A stretch of DNA of 64,000 nucleotides from Acetoanaerobium pronyense. Its GTDB lineage: Bacteria > Bacillota > Clostridia > Peptostreptococcales > Filifactoraceae. The notes under the pieces were generated by a model, which ran no database searches, had not been told where the DNA came from, and saw nothing but the letters and a program-made list of their open reading frames with translations. Of this stretch, positions 53,070 through 61,484 are shown piece by piece; position 1 is the first letter of the stretch, and the number at the start of each line of letters is the position of its first letter. Location: assembly GCF_017874355.1 (NCBI RefSeq), contig NZ_JAGGLI010000012.1:20799-84798 (forward strand), written 5' to 3'. A program made the translations under genes and the position numbers.

Positions 53070-54260
53070 TTAAATCACAAAACCTAAAATTATAGAAATA
53101 AGCACTATAACTGGTGCTGGTATTTTTTTTGTAATTAATAAAGCTACTGTAACTAAAGTAACCAAAATATTATCTAAAGTAAAGCCACTTCTTTGCATTA
53201 GTATTACAGCTGCAATAGTAATTAGGCCACCTGCCACTGCTGTAACTCCTTTAAGTGAAACCTTAATCCCCTTTATACTTCTTATCTTCTCCCACATAGG
53301 ATAGATAAAATAAATAAGAAGAAGTCCAGGCAAAAATATCCCAAGACCAGAGACAAACGCTCCCATCACCTGATAAAAAGCCCATTGTCCCCTTGCCGCC
53401 ATTCCTCCTGCATAGGCACTAAAGCTAAACATAGGTCCCGGAAGACCCTGCACAAGTCCAAACCCTGTCAGAAATTCCTGACTGGTCATATAGCTGTTTA
53501 TATCTACAAGCTCAGTGTACATCAGAGGTATTACAACCTGCCCTCCGCCAATCACAAGATATCCATAACGGTAAAAACTTTCGAACAAATCTATAATTCT
53601 ACTTTCAAATAAAAATCTAAAAGCAATTCCAAAAATAGCAAAGCCTGCAAAGGCTATTAAATATTTCCATGGAGGATTTAGCTTCACATGAGTCCAAAGA
53701 TTTTCCTCTTTTGAAGTAAATATACTAGCTAATCCACCTATAATTAAAACTAGGGGAAATATCCAAGTTTCCCTAATAAAATAGGTGGTTATAGCTCCAA
53801 AAATAAGTAATGAAAAAGTCAAAGAGTCTTTAACTACTTTTTTGCCTATTCTATATGCCGCAACTATTATAAATCCAACAGCCATAGGCCCAATATATCT
53901 TAAGACATCATTTGAAAAATTAAATTCCTCTAAAAACTGGCTCAAAAAAGAAAGAACTGTCATTATAATAATTACAGGAATAGCCCACACCATCATAGTC
54001 CAAAACGCTAAGGACGGCCCTCCCACTTTATGACCTATGGCCACAATTGTTTGAGTGCTACTTGGTCCTGGCAGTATTCCAGTGAGCGCAATAAGTTCCA
54101 CAAGCTCCTCTTCTGTCAGATACTTCTTTTTAGTAACTAGTTGATCTGTAAATACTCCATAATGAGCTTCAGGTCCTCCATAAGCTCCAAGAGAGCAAAT
54201 TAGTACATCTTTCAAAAAATCTAAAGTCTTAGGCTTTTCAAATATATTGTTATTTTCCAT
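53070..54260 (-). CDS. chrA: Chromate-family (CHR) ion transporter, two-domain form
   Basis: A 396-aa protein with about ten to twelve helices and two CHR repeats (about 12-190 and 200-395). Repeat 1 has the motif ELVELIALTGILPGPSSTQ; repeat 2 has TGFGLVQGLPGPMFSFSAYA. CHR proteins export chromate or other oxyanions, and many have no link to chromate, so the substrate is open. SD GGAGG precedes ATG 54260. The small gene upstream is co-directional. Confidence 0.9.
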   Translation of the reverse strand: MENNNIFEKPKTLDFLKDVLICSLGAYGGPEAHYGVFTDQLVTKKKYLTEEELVELIALTGILPGPSSTQTIVAIGHKVGGPSLAFWTMMVWAIPVIIIMTVLSFLSQFLEEFNFSNDVLRYIGPMAVGFIIVAAYRIGKKVVKDSLTFSLLIFGAITTYFIRETWIFPLVLIIGGLASIFTSKEENLWTHVKLNPPWKYLIAFAGFAIFGIAFRFLFESRIIDLFESFYRYGYLVIGGGQVVIPLMYTELVDINSYMTSQEFLTGFGLVQGLPGPMFSFSAYAGGMAARGQWAFYQVMGAFVSGLGIFLPGLLLIYFIYPMWEKIRSIKGIKVSLKGVTAVAGGLITIAAVILMQRSGFTLDNILVTLVTVALLITKKIPAPVIVLISIILGFVI

Positions 54261-54298
54261 AAAACCTCCAATTTTTGTCTCTCTAAATCAAGTCTTAT

Positions 54299-54532
54299 CT
54301 ACCTAAATACAGATATAAATCCTGAAATTAAAAGAATAGTCCATATTATAATAGTTATTAATGATATATTTTTATGAAGGTTAATAGCCTCTTTGCTCAG
54401 TTCAGGTTCATTATTATACATCCATCTTTTTCCCATCATATAGCTATCTTCAGGTTCTTTGTATGCATAAATACCAAAACCATATACTGGAATTGAAAAA
54501 ATTAATAGTATAAACAGTTCTCCTCCCGTCAT
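54299..54532 (-). CDS. Small two-helix membrane protein
   Basis: A 77-aa protein with helices at about 3-22 and 52-74. The Tyr/Trp-rich loop between them (YKEPEDSYMMGKRWMYNNEPE) is of a kind seen in short uncharacterised Firmicute membrane proteins (DUF6199-like, uncertain). SD GGAGGTATATA precedes ATG 54532. It lies 38 nt before the chromate-type transporter gene and is probably co-transcribed with it. Confidence 0.75.
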   Translation of the reverse strand: MTGGELFILLIFSIPVYGFGIYAYKEPEDSYMMGKRWMYNNEPELSKEAINLHKNISLITIIIWTILLISGFISVFR

Positions 54533-54755
54533 TATATACCTCCAGACTTTAATTTTATATTATTTAAAGAATCGTTTTGTTAAGTGTAGGTTAAAATCCC
54601 TATCTATATTGATATCATAAGATTTCAATGTATAAACATGGAATAATAATAGAATTTCATAATTCCCTTAATAGGTTATCTAATTTATGTTAATAAATAA
54701 TTAACCATTTAGGATATTGTAATGGAAATGAAATACATTTTTTTACAAAAAATAC

Positions 54756-54784
54756 TTGTAATTTATTTCCAAAAAAAATATAAT
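54756..54784 (+). promoter_or_regulatory. Sigma-A promoter of the 28-codon gene
   Basis: TTGTAA (54756-54761), a 17-bp spacer and an exact TATAAT (54779-54784), about 43 bp before the start codon of the small gene. Confidence 0.75.
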
Positions 54785-54826
54785 TAACTTAGTTAAAATA
54801 TAAAAATAACAAGGAGGTGCTATCAA

Positions 54827-54913
54827 ATGATCATCGTAGTATGTAAAGGAAACCAGAAAAACAAAAATCTAAAAACTAAATCTATTGATAGTACTGTAGC
54901 TTCTAATTTATAA
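54827..54913 (+). CDS. Very small gene, 28-aa peptide
   Basis: A 28-codon frame with a strong SD (AAGGAGGTG) and ATG 54827. The peptide starts MIIVVCKGNQKNKNLKTK, with one Cys at 6, a hydrophobic N-terminus and a basic middle. It has its own near-consensus promoter and a terminator at 54988-55020, so it forms a complete short transcription unit. No homologue is recognised. It could be a signalling, regulatory or toxin-like peptide, or a leader for a structured RNA. Confidence 0.65.
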   Translation: MIIVVCKGNQKNKNLKTKSIDSTVASNL

Positions 54914-54987
54914 AAGTATATTTCAAATTAATGCATCTTGGAATACAAGTATCCAACGCTTTAATTAATTTACTATATTTATAAACA

Positions 54988-55020
54988 CTGAGGTCACAGT
55001 ACAAATGCTGTGGCCTTTTT
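54988..55020 (+). terminator. Terminator of the 28-codon unit
   Basis: AGGTCACAG-tacaaatg-CTGTGGCCT hairpin followed by TTTTT. Confidence 0.85.
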
Positions 55021-55151
55021 ATGTCCATTTAACATAAGATTTAAATTACAAACATACGAATAAAAGCATTAGTATTTGGTTGCTTTACCTTTTGCGAAGT
55101 ATAAGTACGCAGAATATAACCTTCCCTAATTCTTTTTATTTAAAAAGTCTT

Positions 55152-55180
55152 TTGACTTAGTTTGTAAAATTATTTATTAT
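55152..55180 (+). promoter_or_regulatory. Strong sigma-A promoter ahead of the tiny-gene operon
   Basis: TTGACT (55152-55157), a 17-bp spacer and TATTAT (55175-55180). Transcription from about 55187 meets an intrinsic terminator after about 50 nt, before the first small gene. Confidence 0.8.
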
Positions 55181-55206
55181 GTAGGATACCTTACTCGTTA
55201 TACTAA

Positions 55207-55238
55207 GAGGTCGAGCTGAAAAGCATCGACCTCTTTTT
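55207..55238 (+). terminator. Leader terminator between promoter and tiny-gene operon
   Basis: GAGGTCGA-N11-TCGACCTC and TTTTT form a strong intrinsic terminator about 20 nt after the predicted transcription start. The next gene starts at 55281. Either it produces a short RNA or it attenuates the operon. Confidence 0.85.
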
Positions 55239-55280
55239 GTATATAAAAAACATTAAAAATTTTAGAAAGGAGAGAAAAAA

Positions 55281-55325
55281 ATGATTAAAGGTAGTGTAGA
55301 GGTAAAAAAGGTGAGTCTAAGATGA
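55281..55325 (+). CDS. 14-codon upstream peptide
   Basis: A 14-codon frame (MIKGSVEVKKVSLR) behind a strong SD GAAAGGAGAG. Its TGA overlaps the ATG of the next gene (ATGA). It may be a leader peptide that couples translation to the 39-codon gene; a product role is not evident. Confidence 0.45.
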   Translation: MIKGSVEVKKVSLR

Positions 55326-55441
55326 AAACTCTAAATCAATTAAGGGATTTGGAAAAATGCACAAAGTGCAACGATTGTTTTAAAGTAAAAAATAATTTTA
55401 ACAGTAAAAATATGAGGAGGAATACTACATGTCACTTATGA
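55322..55441 (+). CDS. 39-codon Cys-containing peptide
   Basis: A 39-aa peptide with a CTKCNDC motif (Cys 13, 16 and 19) and a C-terminal Cys-His (37-38). The four ligands could bind Zn or a small Fe-S cluster. It overlaps the 14-codon frame by 4 nt and its stop overlaps the start of the 60-codon gene by 13 nt. No family recognised. Confidence 0.6.
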   Translation: MKTLNQLRDLEKCTKCNDCFKVKNNFNSKNMRRNTTCHL

Positions 55442-55611
55442 ACGTAGCGTTTTCAGTTAGTACATTTACATTTAATCTCGAAATAAAGAAACAGCCTAAA
55501 ATAGAAAAGGAATCTTCAATAGAAAAGATATATAATTATGAACGTTCTTTAAAATCTATAGAAAATGCCAAGAGATTGGCTCAGGCTGAATTTTCTACTT
55601 TTAGATATTAA
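55429..55611 (+). CDS. 60-aa small protein of unknown function
   Basis: A 60-aa protein behind AGGAGGA and ATG 55429. The N-terminus is hydrophobic (MNVAFSVSTFTFNLEI); the rest is a charged helix (SSIEKIYNYERSLKSIENAK). The overlap with the Cys-peptide gene suggests translational coupling. No homologue is recognised. It could be a membrane-associated or secreted small peptide. Confidence 0.65.
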   Translation: MSLMNVAFSVSTFTFNLEIKKQPKIEKESSIEKIYNYERSLKSIENAKRLAQAEFSTFRY

Positions 55612-55653
55612 TATTTCTAGATTAATTTAAATGGCAAGAGAAGAGGAAAACCA

Positions 55654-55791
55654 ATGACAAATTATAAAATAAAAGATATGAAATTTAAGTATATAGAGGG
55701 TTTTGAAGTATTTGAAAAATCAGATATTATGTTTTTATCTATTACCGCATTATGGTTCTTAGGTTTGATAATACTTGGATATATCCTTTAG
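55654..55791 (+). CDS. 45-aa single-helix membrane peptide
   Basis: A 45-aa peptide behind AGAAGAGGA and ATG 55654. The N-terminal half is charged; residues 26-45 form a single membrane helix (MFLSITALWFLGLIILGYIL) that ends the chain. It is the last gene of the tiny-gene operon, before the terminator at 55804-55844. No family recognised. Confidence 0.65.
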   Translation: MTNYKIKDMKFKYIEGFEVFEKSDIMFLSITALWFLGLIILGYIL

Positions 55792-55803
55792 ATAGTATAT
55801 TTT

Positions 55804-55844
55804 AAAAAAGAGTTAAGCATACATCGCTTAACTCTTTTCTTTTT
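55804..55844. terminator. Terminator between the tiny-gene operon and the histidine kinase gene
   Basis: AAAGAGTTAAGC pairs with GCTTAACTCTTT, with T runs suited to both strands. Confidence 0.85.
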
Positions 55845-57897
55845 AATTGATCTCAGATTCTTTACTTAGGGTCTGAAAACTTACAACTACCTTAAAAAGA
55901 TCTCCGTCTACAGATATACTAAGGCTTCCTCCTTGAAGCTCAGAAAAGCTTCTTGCTATAGAAAGCCCAAGTCCTGAACCATCTGTATTTCGAGACTTAT
56001 CTCCTCTTGTAAATCTCTCAAGCATATCTTCAGGATTAAAGTTCATTTCATAGGCTGAAATATTTTTAAAAATCAAATCCACCCTATCATCATATACATC
56101 TGTTTCTATATATACTCTTGAATTTGAAAGAGAATATTTTAAGATGTTACTAATTAGATTATCAAATATTCTAAAAGTTCTTTTTCCATCCAGATTACAT
56201 ATTATTTTTTCTTCTTTAATATCCATTCTAAATATAAGCCCGCTTGCATTTATATCCCCTTCTCTTTCTCCTATAGTTTGCCTTAAAAGAGAAACAATAT
56301 CTATAGGCTCAAGATTAAGGCTTATGTTTCCGCTTGCTGCTTTACTGGCTTCAAACAAATCCTCTATAAGCAAAGATAATCTTTGTGATTTTTTATCAAG
56401 AATATCAATATATTCTTCTTGGATATCTGAGGATTTTGGTTCTTTTTTTAGCAAATCCACATATGAAATTATAGAAGTTAGTGGAGTTTTGAGGTCGTGA
56501 GACACATTGGAAATAAGCTCAGTTTTTAAATTCTGCCCCTTTATTTCTCTATCTACTGCTAATTTGAATCCACTTCTAATCTTTCCTAAATTTTCTACTA
56601 TTGGAGTAAACATTCCTAAATCATAATCAAGTTCTTGGTCAAACTCTCCATAAGAAAGCTCTTCTGTCACTAAATAAAGCTTGTTTATATCTCTTAACTT
56701 GTTTTTCAAATATTTAAACAAGAATACTGTATAGACTACTGCTAGTATCATTCCAAGTGCACCTGCATATGCTATGAAAAAGAGTACAATGAGATTGATT
56801 CCAAGAGCCATAATCATCTTCCTATTCTCTGTGTTTTTTATATCAAAAGAAAAAATACTATTCAAAGTGTTTTTCATATATCCGCCGCAACCTATAAATA
56901 TTCTCCCAACTATACTATTTTCCATACAAGTCTTGTATATTCCTTGTCTGTATATATTTTTAGTATCTGCAATAAAAATATATATAAACGTATATAGCAA
57001 AAATGTAAGGGGAATTCCTATTATATAAAAGAACATATTCGCATCTACAATTATATTTTCAAAAATTAAATCAGTTGTATAGTAATCAAGACTCCCATTC
57101 GCTGTAACTGCTATACTAAAATAAAATAATGAAACAAAGGCAAAAATCATTAAGGATTTAATTTCTATAGGGATTTTATTTGTTCCTTTTATTAAATTAT
57201 TGCTCTGTTGCTTGGAAGAATCTGTAAATCCTGACCATAGAAGTATTCCAAGCATGAATACTGCACCTATCCCTACTATTAGCATAAGATATCTTTCCAA
57301 ATAAAAATCTCTGATTCTATCTGAGATAGAGCCTCCTAATCTCAGCGTTTCATCATTAATTACATATATCATTGTAATAGGTATATTTTCAATTTCTTCA
57401 TCCTGATTTTTTATTATATATTCAAGTCTATTTGTGGCATTATTCTCCCATGATATGTCCATAGAGGATTCTATATTTGCAAGATCTTTATTTTCATCAT
57501 ATTCAAGATTTAGATAGAAGCTGTCAGCTCTTTGAGCATTATCTATAATATCTTCTTTTGTAGACCAATTTGTTACTATATCATCTCCATATGCAAAATA
57601 ATAAGCCATATCGTCAAACCAAAATCTCTGGTTTTCCCTATCTTCATTTCTACTTTCATCTAGCAGATTCCATGTGATACTTTCAAGTGTATTTATAAAA
57701 TCCGAGCTTTCCAAATACCTATTCATCTTTGATTCCCCTTGAAAAACTACACTTCTAAGAGGTACAAAAAGACCTACCGAAATTGATGCTAGTAAAAATA
57801 ATATGATTACAAGCACTGAGCCTGATTTGGAAAACTTAAACTTTTTAGATATATCTATTTCTTCGATTTCATCATTCTGATTCAAATTTGTATCCAA
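55843..57897 (-). CDS. Membrane sensor histidine kinase
   Basis: A 684-aa kinase. A membrane helix (about 25-50) is followed by an extracytoplasmic domain (about 50-205) and further helices (about 205-410), a dimerisation region with the phospho-acceptor His in NVSHDLKTPLTSIISYVDLL, and an ATPase domain (NLISNILKYSLSNSRV; GDKSRNTDGSGLGLSIARSF). It phosphorylates the response regulator encoded upstream, whose gene it overlaps by 26 nt. The start is TTG 57897 or 57885; the SD is unclear. It faces the cluster of tiny genes. Confidence 0.9.
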   Translation of the reverse strand: MDTNLNQNDEIEEIDISKKFKFSKSGSVLVIILFLLASISVGLFVPLRSVVFQGESKMNRYLESSDFINTLESITWNLLDESRNEDRENQRFWFDDMAYYFAYGDDIVTNWSTKEDIIDNAQRADSFYLNLEYDENKDLANIESSMDISWENNATNRLEYIIKNQDEEIENIPITMIYVINDETLRLGGSISDRIRDFYLERYLMLIVGIGAVFMLGILLWSGFTDSSKQQSNNLIKGTNKIPIEIKSLMIFAFVSLFYFSIAVTANGSLDYYTTDLIFENIIVDANMFFYIIGIPLTFLLYTFIYIFIADTKNIYRQGIYKTCMENSIVGRIFIGCGGYMKNTLNSIFSFDIKNTENRKMIMALGINLIVLFFIAYAGALGMILAVVYTVFLFKYLKNKLRDINKLYLVTEELSYGEFDQELDYDLGMFTPIVENLGKIRSGFKLAVDREIKGQNLKTELISNVSHDLKTPLTSIISYVDLLKKEPKSSDIQEEYIDILDKKSQRLSLLIEDLFEASKAASGNISLNLEPIDIVSLLRQTIGEREGDINASGLIFRMDIKEEKIICNLDGKRTFRIFDNLISNILKYSLSNSRVYIETDVYDDRVDLIFKNISAYEMNFNPEDMLERFTRGDKSRNTDGSGLGLSIARSFSELQGGSLSISVDGDLFKVVVSFQTLSKESEIN

Positions 57898-58573
57898 TTC
57901 CCCACACCACCTTCAAATATTTTGGTTCTTTAGGATTTATCTCTAGTTTTTCCCTTATCCTTCTAATATGAACAGCTACTGTATCGGGATTATACGCAGG
58001 TTCATTCCATACCTTTTCATATATCTCTTCTATGGAAAACACCCTTCCAGCATTGGACATTAATAGATGTATTATTTTATACTCAATGGGAGTTATTTTT
58101 ACTGGACTTCCCATAACTGTTATTTCCTTTCGTTTATCATCAAGAACTATATCCTTAATCACAATAATGCCGCTTGATGAGTTACTTTCCTTGCTTTTAG
58201 TATAGTTCACATATCTTCTTAAATTAGAATTGACACGTGCAATAAGCTCAAGAGGGTTAAAAGGCTTAGTTACATAGTCATCTGCCCCAATATTAAGACC
58301 AGATATTTTGTCCATATCTTCCGATTTTGCAGAAAGTATTATTATTGGCACTGTACTCTTGTTTCTTATTTTCATTATAGCTTCACTACCATCCATCTTT
58401 GGCATCATCATATCCATGATTATAAGATGAATTTCTTCTTTATTGAAAATTTCTAAAGCATCAAAACCATTATGAGCTTTAAAAACACCGTAATTTTGAT
58501 TTTTCATATATATTTCTATGGCATCTGCAATTTCCTTATCGTCCTCTACTACTAAAATATTATATGTACGCAT
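57872..58573 (-). CDS. OmpR/PhoB family response regulator
   Basis: A 233-aa regulator with a receiver domain (VVEDDKEIADAIEIYM; phospho-Asp in IIMDMMMPKMDG; ILSAKSE; VTKPFNPLELIARVNS) and a C-terminal winged-helix DNA-binding domain ending KVVWGIGYKFESE. It is paired with the overlapping histidine kinase gene downstream. ATG 58573 follows GGAGG. The tiny-gene operon beyond the kinase is a plausible target, but this is unproven. Confidence 0.95.
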   Translation of the reverse strand: MRTYNILVVEDDKEIADAIEIYMKNQNYGVFKAHNGFDALEIFNKEEIHLIIMDMMMPKMDGSEAIMKIRNKSTVPIIILSAKSEDMDKISGLNIGADDYVTKPFNPLELIARVNSNLRRYVNYTKSKESNSSSGIIVIKDIVLDDKRKEITVMGSPVKITPIEYKIIHLLMSNAGRVFSIEEIYEKVWNEPAYNPDTVAVHIRRIREKLEINPKEPKYLKVVWGIGYKFESE

Positions 58574-58740
58574 ACATTTCCTCCAAATAAGATATCTTAA
58601 ATTAATAATATCATAGAGTCTTTAAGATTCTTTTACTATAATTCTTACAAATTTCTTAAGAAAAGTAAAATTCATCATAAATTTTCCCTAAATACCAAAA
58701 TAATGGTCTAATAAGCTCAAGATTTTTAATAAAGTGCAAA

Positions 58741-58764
58741 AAAAAAGACCTAAAGGCCTTTTAA
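58741..58764 (-). terminator. Terminator after the YjfB-like gene
   Basis: On the minus strand, AAAGGCCT-TT-AGGTCTTT is followed by six or more Ts at the end of the yjfB-like gene. Confidence 0.65.
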
Positions 58765-58958
58765 AGTTTGATATCTATAGTATTTCCAAGATGAGGATTT
58801 ACTGATTGCTCCATCACCCTTGTATTTGTGTCCATCATTTGAGTTAGATCTGCCATCTGTCCTTTTGCTGTATCCATAGCCATCTTCATTACAGACACAC
58901 TTGCCTGTTGAGATACTTTCATTTGGCTCAGTCCCATAGATAACGCTGCTATATCCAT
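58761..58958 (-). CDS. YjfB family putative motility protein
   Basis: A 65-aa protein (MDIAALSMGLSQMKVSQQAS, ending GNTIDIKL) that matches the short YjfB family, whose members often lie near flagellar genes. No flagellar gene is present here. The start ATG 58958 follows GAGAGGAGA; the longer frame at 58976 includes that SD. Role unknown. Confidence 0.85.
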   Translation of the reverse strand: MDIAALSMGLSQMKVSQQASVSVMKMAMDTAKGQMADLTQMMDTNTRVMEQSVNPHLGNTIDIKL

Positions 58959-59190
58959 ATTTAAATCTCCTCTCAACTATCAAAACTACATATTTAAAAA
59001 TTTTAAATGTAAATAAAATTTATCTTCATTGTAATTTAAGTATATATTATCTTCTAATAGCAGTCAAATCCAAAGTAAGTAAAACTTTATATTATAATTT
59101 TTTTATATAAATAGACTCTTTTGTTTTTATTTATTTTTTTAGGGAATAAGTATTATGAAAAATAACATAAAATAAAAGGAGGAAGCAAAG

Positions 59191-59826
59191 ATGCTAATCC
59201 GCTCTATATTGACCCCAAAAGAAAAACTTATAACCTTAAAATTAGACGATACAATCAAAGAAGCTATAGGTAGTATAAGTGATAATGGCTTTTTGTCCTT
59301 GCCTGTAGTTGATGACAAGAAATTCATAGGTTTTCTCTCAAAACAATATGTTTATGAAAAGTTCCTAGAGTCAGAAGAAAAAGATTTTGAAGCTTTTTCC
59401 GAGAAGCCAGTTAGAGATTTTGTATATATGAAGATAGAACCTGTTAAAGATAATATTTTTATTGAGGAAGCTGCTGATATGTTTGCTAATAATCAGGTTA
59501 GATTCCTTCCTGTAGTTGATAGCTATGGTTATTTTTTAGGAATTCTAACTCAAAAATCCCTTTTTGAAATAATCACCAAGGTATATGGACTCAAAGATGC
59601 CAAAATCGTAATTCATTCTGATGATTTTGCTGGGACATTGTCCAAAATAGCAGATATAATCTATAAACACGGAGCCAATATCACTAATATAGCCCAAATG
59701 GATACAAAAGTAATGGGAATTCAGGAAATATCCATAAGACTTGATGGGAACAATCTTGATAAGCTTGTAACAAAGCTACAAGATAAAGGAATCAAGGTTA
59801 AGGAATATATTCCAGCAAAAAAATAG
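59191..59826 (+). CDS. CBS-domain pair with C-terminal ACT domain (AcuB-like)
   Basis: A 211-aa protein: two CBS motifs (about 7-60 and 75-130; SDNGFLSLPVVDDKKFIGFLS and NNQVRFLPVVDSYGYFLGIL), then a C-terminal ACT domain (about 138-205; FAGTLSKIADIIYKHGANITNI). It probably senses adenine nucleotides through CBS and an amino acid through ACT. Its target is unknown. Single gene with SD AGGAGG. Confidence 0.9.
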   Translation: MLIRSILTPKEKLITLKLDDTIKEAIGSISDNGFLSLPVVDDKKFIGFLSKQYVYEKFLESEEKDFEAFSEKPVRDFVYMKIEPVKDNIFIEEAADMFANNQVRFLPVVDSYGYFLGILTQKSLFEIITKVYGLKDAKIVIHSDDFAGTLSKIADIIYKHGANITNIAQMDTKVMGIQEISIRLDGNNLDKLVTKLQDKGIKVKEYIPAKK

Positions 59827-59832
59827 AGGATT

Positions 59833-59879
59833 TTTTGTATAAAAGAGTTTGGAGAATATCCAAGCTCTTTTATACAAAA
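59833..59879. terminator. Strong bidirectional terminator after the CBS-ACT gene
   Basis: TTTTGTATAAAAGAG pairs with CTCTTTTATACAAAA around a secondary TTGG/CCAA stem. Confidence 0.85.
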
Positions 59880-59956
59880 CTATATAATAATACTTTCCAG
59901 TCTATTCTCATATAAAAAGTTCCTTACTATTAAAGAGTGGCTCATCTCTATCAAAA

Positions 59957-61321
59957 TTAGTTCGTCATATTGTGAATCCATTTCCCTGATTTAAAACGTC
60001 TTCTAATAAATATATATTTTACTATTTCCTCCATACCAGTTAATGCTACTACATAATATACCTCTAAATTCAAAATAAACGCTCCTATAAACGCCATAGG
60101 AATACCTATAGTCCAAAGTGTGATACCTTGTATTTTAACTGCATACTTTGAATCTCCTGCTCCTCTTAAAACTCCAACTACCATTATAAAAGTGTAGCTT
60201 TTTATAAGAAGAAGTATAGCATTTACATACAAAATTCTCTTAGTATCATTAAGAACTATTTCTGACATTTTGAAAAAATATACAAAATCCTTTGCCGTCA
60301 AGAAAATAACTGCTGCTATAACTATAGCTATAAGTAGTGCACACTTATAAAGCCTCTTTGCATATAGCTCACCTAAATCTTCTCTTTTTGCACCTATTTC
60401 TTTACCCACAATAATCATTGCCGAATTTCCAAGTCCAATTATAACTATCATAAGAAGATTCATAACAGTACTCGTAACCTGTATTGCAGCTGCCGTTCCT
60501 ATTCCCATTCTGGCATATATTACATTATAAGTAAGATTCCCAACGCCCCAAACAAACTCATTTATAAGTACCGGAAGCATACCAGCATAAACTATTTTTA
60601 TAAATTTAAAATCTAGCATTTTAATATGCGAGAAATTAATATTCAGTAAATTACTTTTTTTATATACATATATTAGGATTATCATAGTTTCTATTATTCT
60701 TGCAATAACAGTTGCTATGGCTGCTCCTTTAACTCCCAAAGCAGGGAACCCTAGCTTTCCAAATATCAAAATATAATTAAGTAATACATTTACAATTAAT
60801 GCGGCTATACTTCCTACCATAGGTATAAAAGTATTTTCTGTACTTCTTAATGAAAATGCAAAAGCTATTGTTATTGCTGTAAATATATAACTAAAGGCAA
60901 CTATCTTTAAATAATCCCCTCCAGTTGCTAAAACTGCTTTGTCCGAGTTGAATATAGATATTATTCCATCTGAAAAATAAATCCCAACAATCATAAACAA
61001 AGTTCCTACTACAAAACTAAAACTAAGTGCAAGTGAAGTGGTTTTTTTGATACTCAGTTCATCCTGTTTGCCCCAAAACTGAGATATGAAAATGGAGCAT
61101 CCTGCATTTACTCCAAATAACATTAATGTAAAAAAGAAAAAATATTGATTTGCAATTCCAACTGAAGCTAGATATAGCTCCCCTAATCTACCTATCATTA
61201 CTGTATCCATAAGATTGAGTAGTGATGCTATAAGGTTTTGTACTACTATAGGTATAGTTAGCATCATCACTCTTCTATAAAATACTTTCTGTTCACTATT
61301 AATCTGTAGTTTTTCTAACAT
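59957..61321 (-). CDS. MATE family efflux transporter
   Basis: A 454-aa membrane protein with twelve hydrophobic helices and the MATE patterns LTIPIVVQNLIASLLNLMD, VMIGRLGELYLASVGIANQ and GCSIFISQFWG. It uses Na+ or H+ to export cationic drugs or metabolites. The start is ATG 61321 behind GGAGGG; the longer frame would run through the leader terminator. A near-consensus promoter and a terminator in the 100-nt leader suggest attenuation control. Confidence 0.93.
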   Translation of the reverse strand: MLEKLQINSEQKVFYRRVMMLTIPIVVQNLIASLLNLMDTVMIGRLGELYLASVGIANQYFFFFTLMLFGVNAGCSIFISQFWGKQDELSIKKTTSLALSFSFVVGTLFMIVGIYFSDGIISIFNSDKAVLATGGDYLKIVAFSYIFTAITIAFAFSLRSTENTFIPMVGSIAALIVNVLLNYILIFGKLGFPALGVKGAAIATVIARIIETMIILIYVYKKSNLLNINFSHIKMLDFKFIKIVYAGMLPVLINEFVWGVGNLTYNVIYARMGIGTAAAIQVTSTVMNLLMIVIIGLGNSAMIIVGKEIGAKREDLGELYAKRLYKCALLIAIVIAAVIFLTAKDFVYFFKMSEIVLNDTKRILYVNAILLLIKSYTFIMVVGVLRGAGDSKYAVKIQGITLWTIGIPMAFIGAFILNLEVYYVVALTGMEEIVKYIFIRRRFKSGKWIHNMTN

Positions 61322-61332
61322 TGTTTCCCTCC

Positions 61333-61378
61333 ACAAAAAAAAGCAACCCATTTGAAGTTTTTTCAAAGTGGTTGCTTC
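61333..61378 (-). terminator. Leader terminator just before the MATE gene SD (possible attenuator)
   Basis: On the minus strand, AAGCAACC...TTTGAA...TTCAAA...GGTTGCTT and a run of eight Ts ends a few nt before the SD GGAGGG. It is downstream of the MATE promoter, so transcription must pass it to reach the gene. Confidence 0.85.
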
Positions 61379-61428
61379 TTCACCTATTATATAAGTTTTA
61401 GATATAAAATTTTATATGTCTAGAAGTT

Positions 61429-61456
61429 ATTATATTATGAGACTGTAAAATGTCAA
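61429..61456 (-). promoter_or_regulatory. Consensus sigma-A promoter of the MATE leader
   Basis: On the minus strand, TTGACA (61456-61451), a 16-bp spacer and TATAAT (61434-61429). Transcription should start near 61422, upstream of the leader terminator. Confidence 0.85.
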
Positions 61457-61484
61457 GAAAAATTTGGGATAAAGTAAGAGTTTT

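Noticed and set aside
58750..58983. A 77-codon frame on the minus strand overlapping the YjfB-like gene
   Set aside because: It is in another frame of the same DNA. The YjfB-like frame has the SD and the recognised family pattern.
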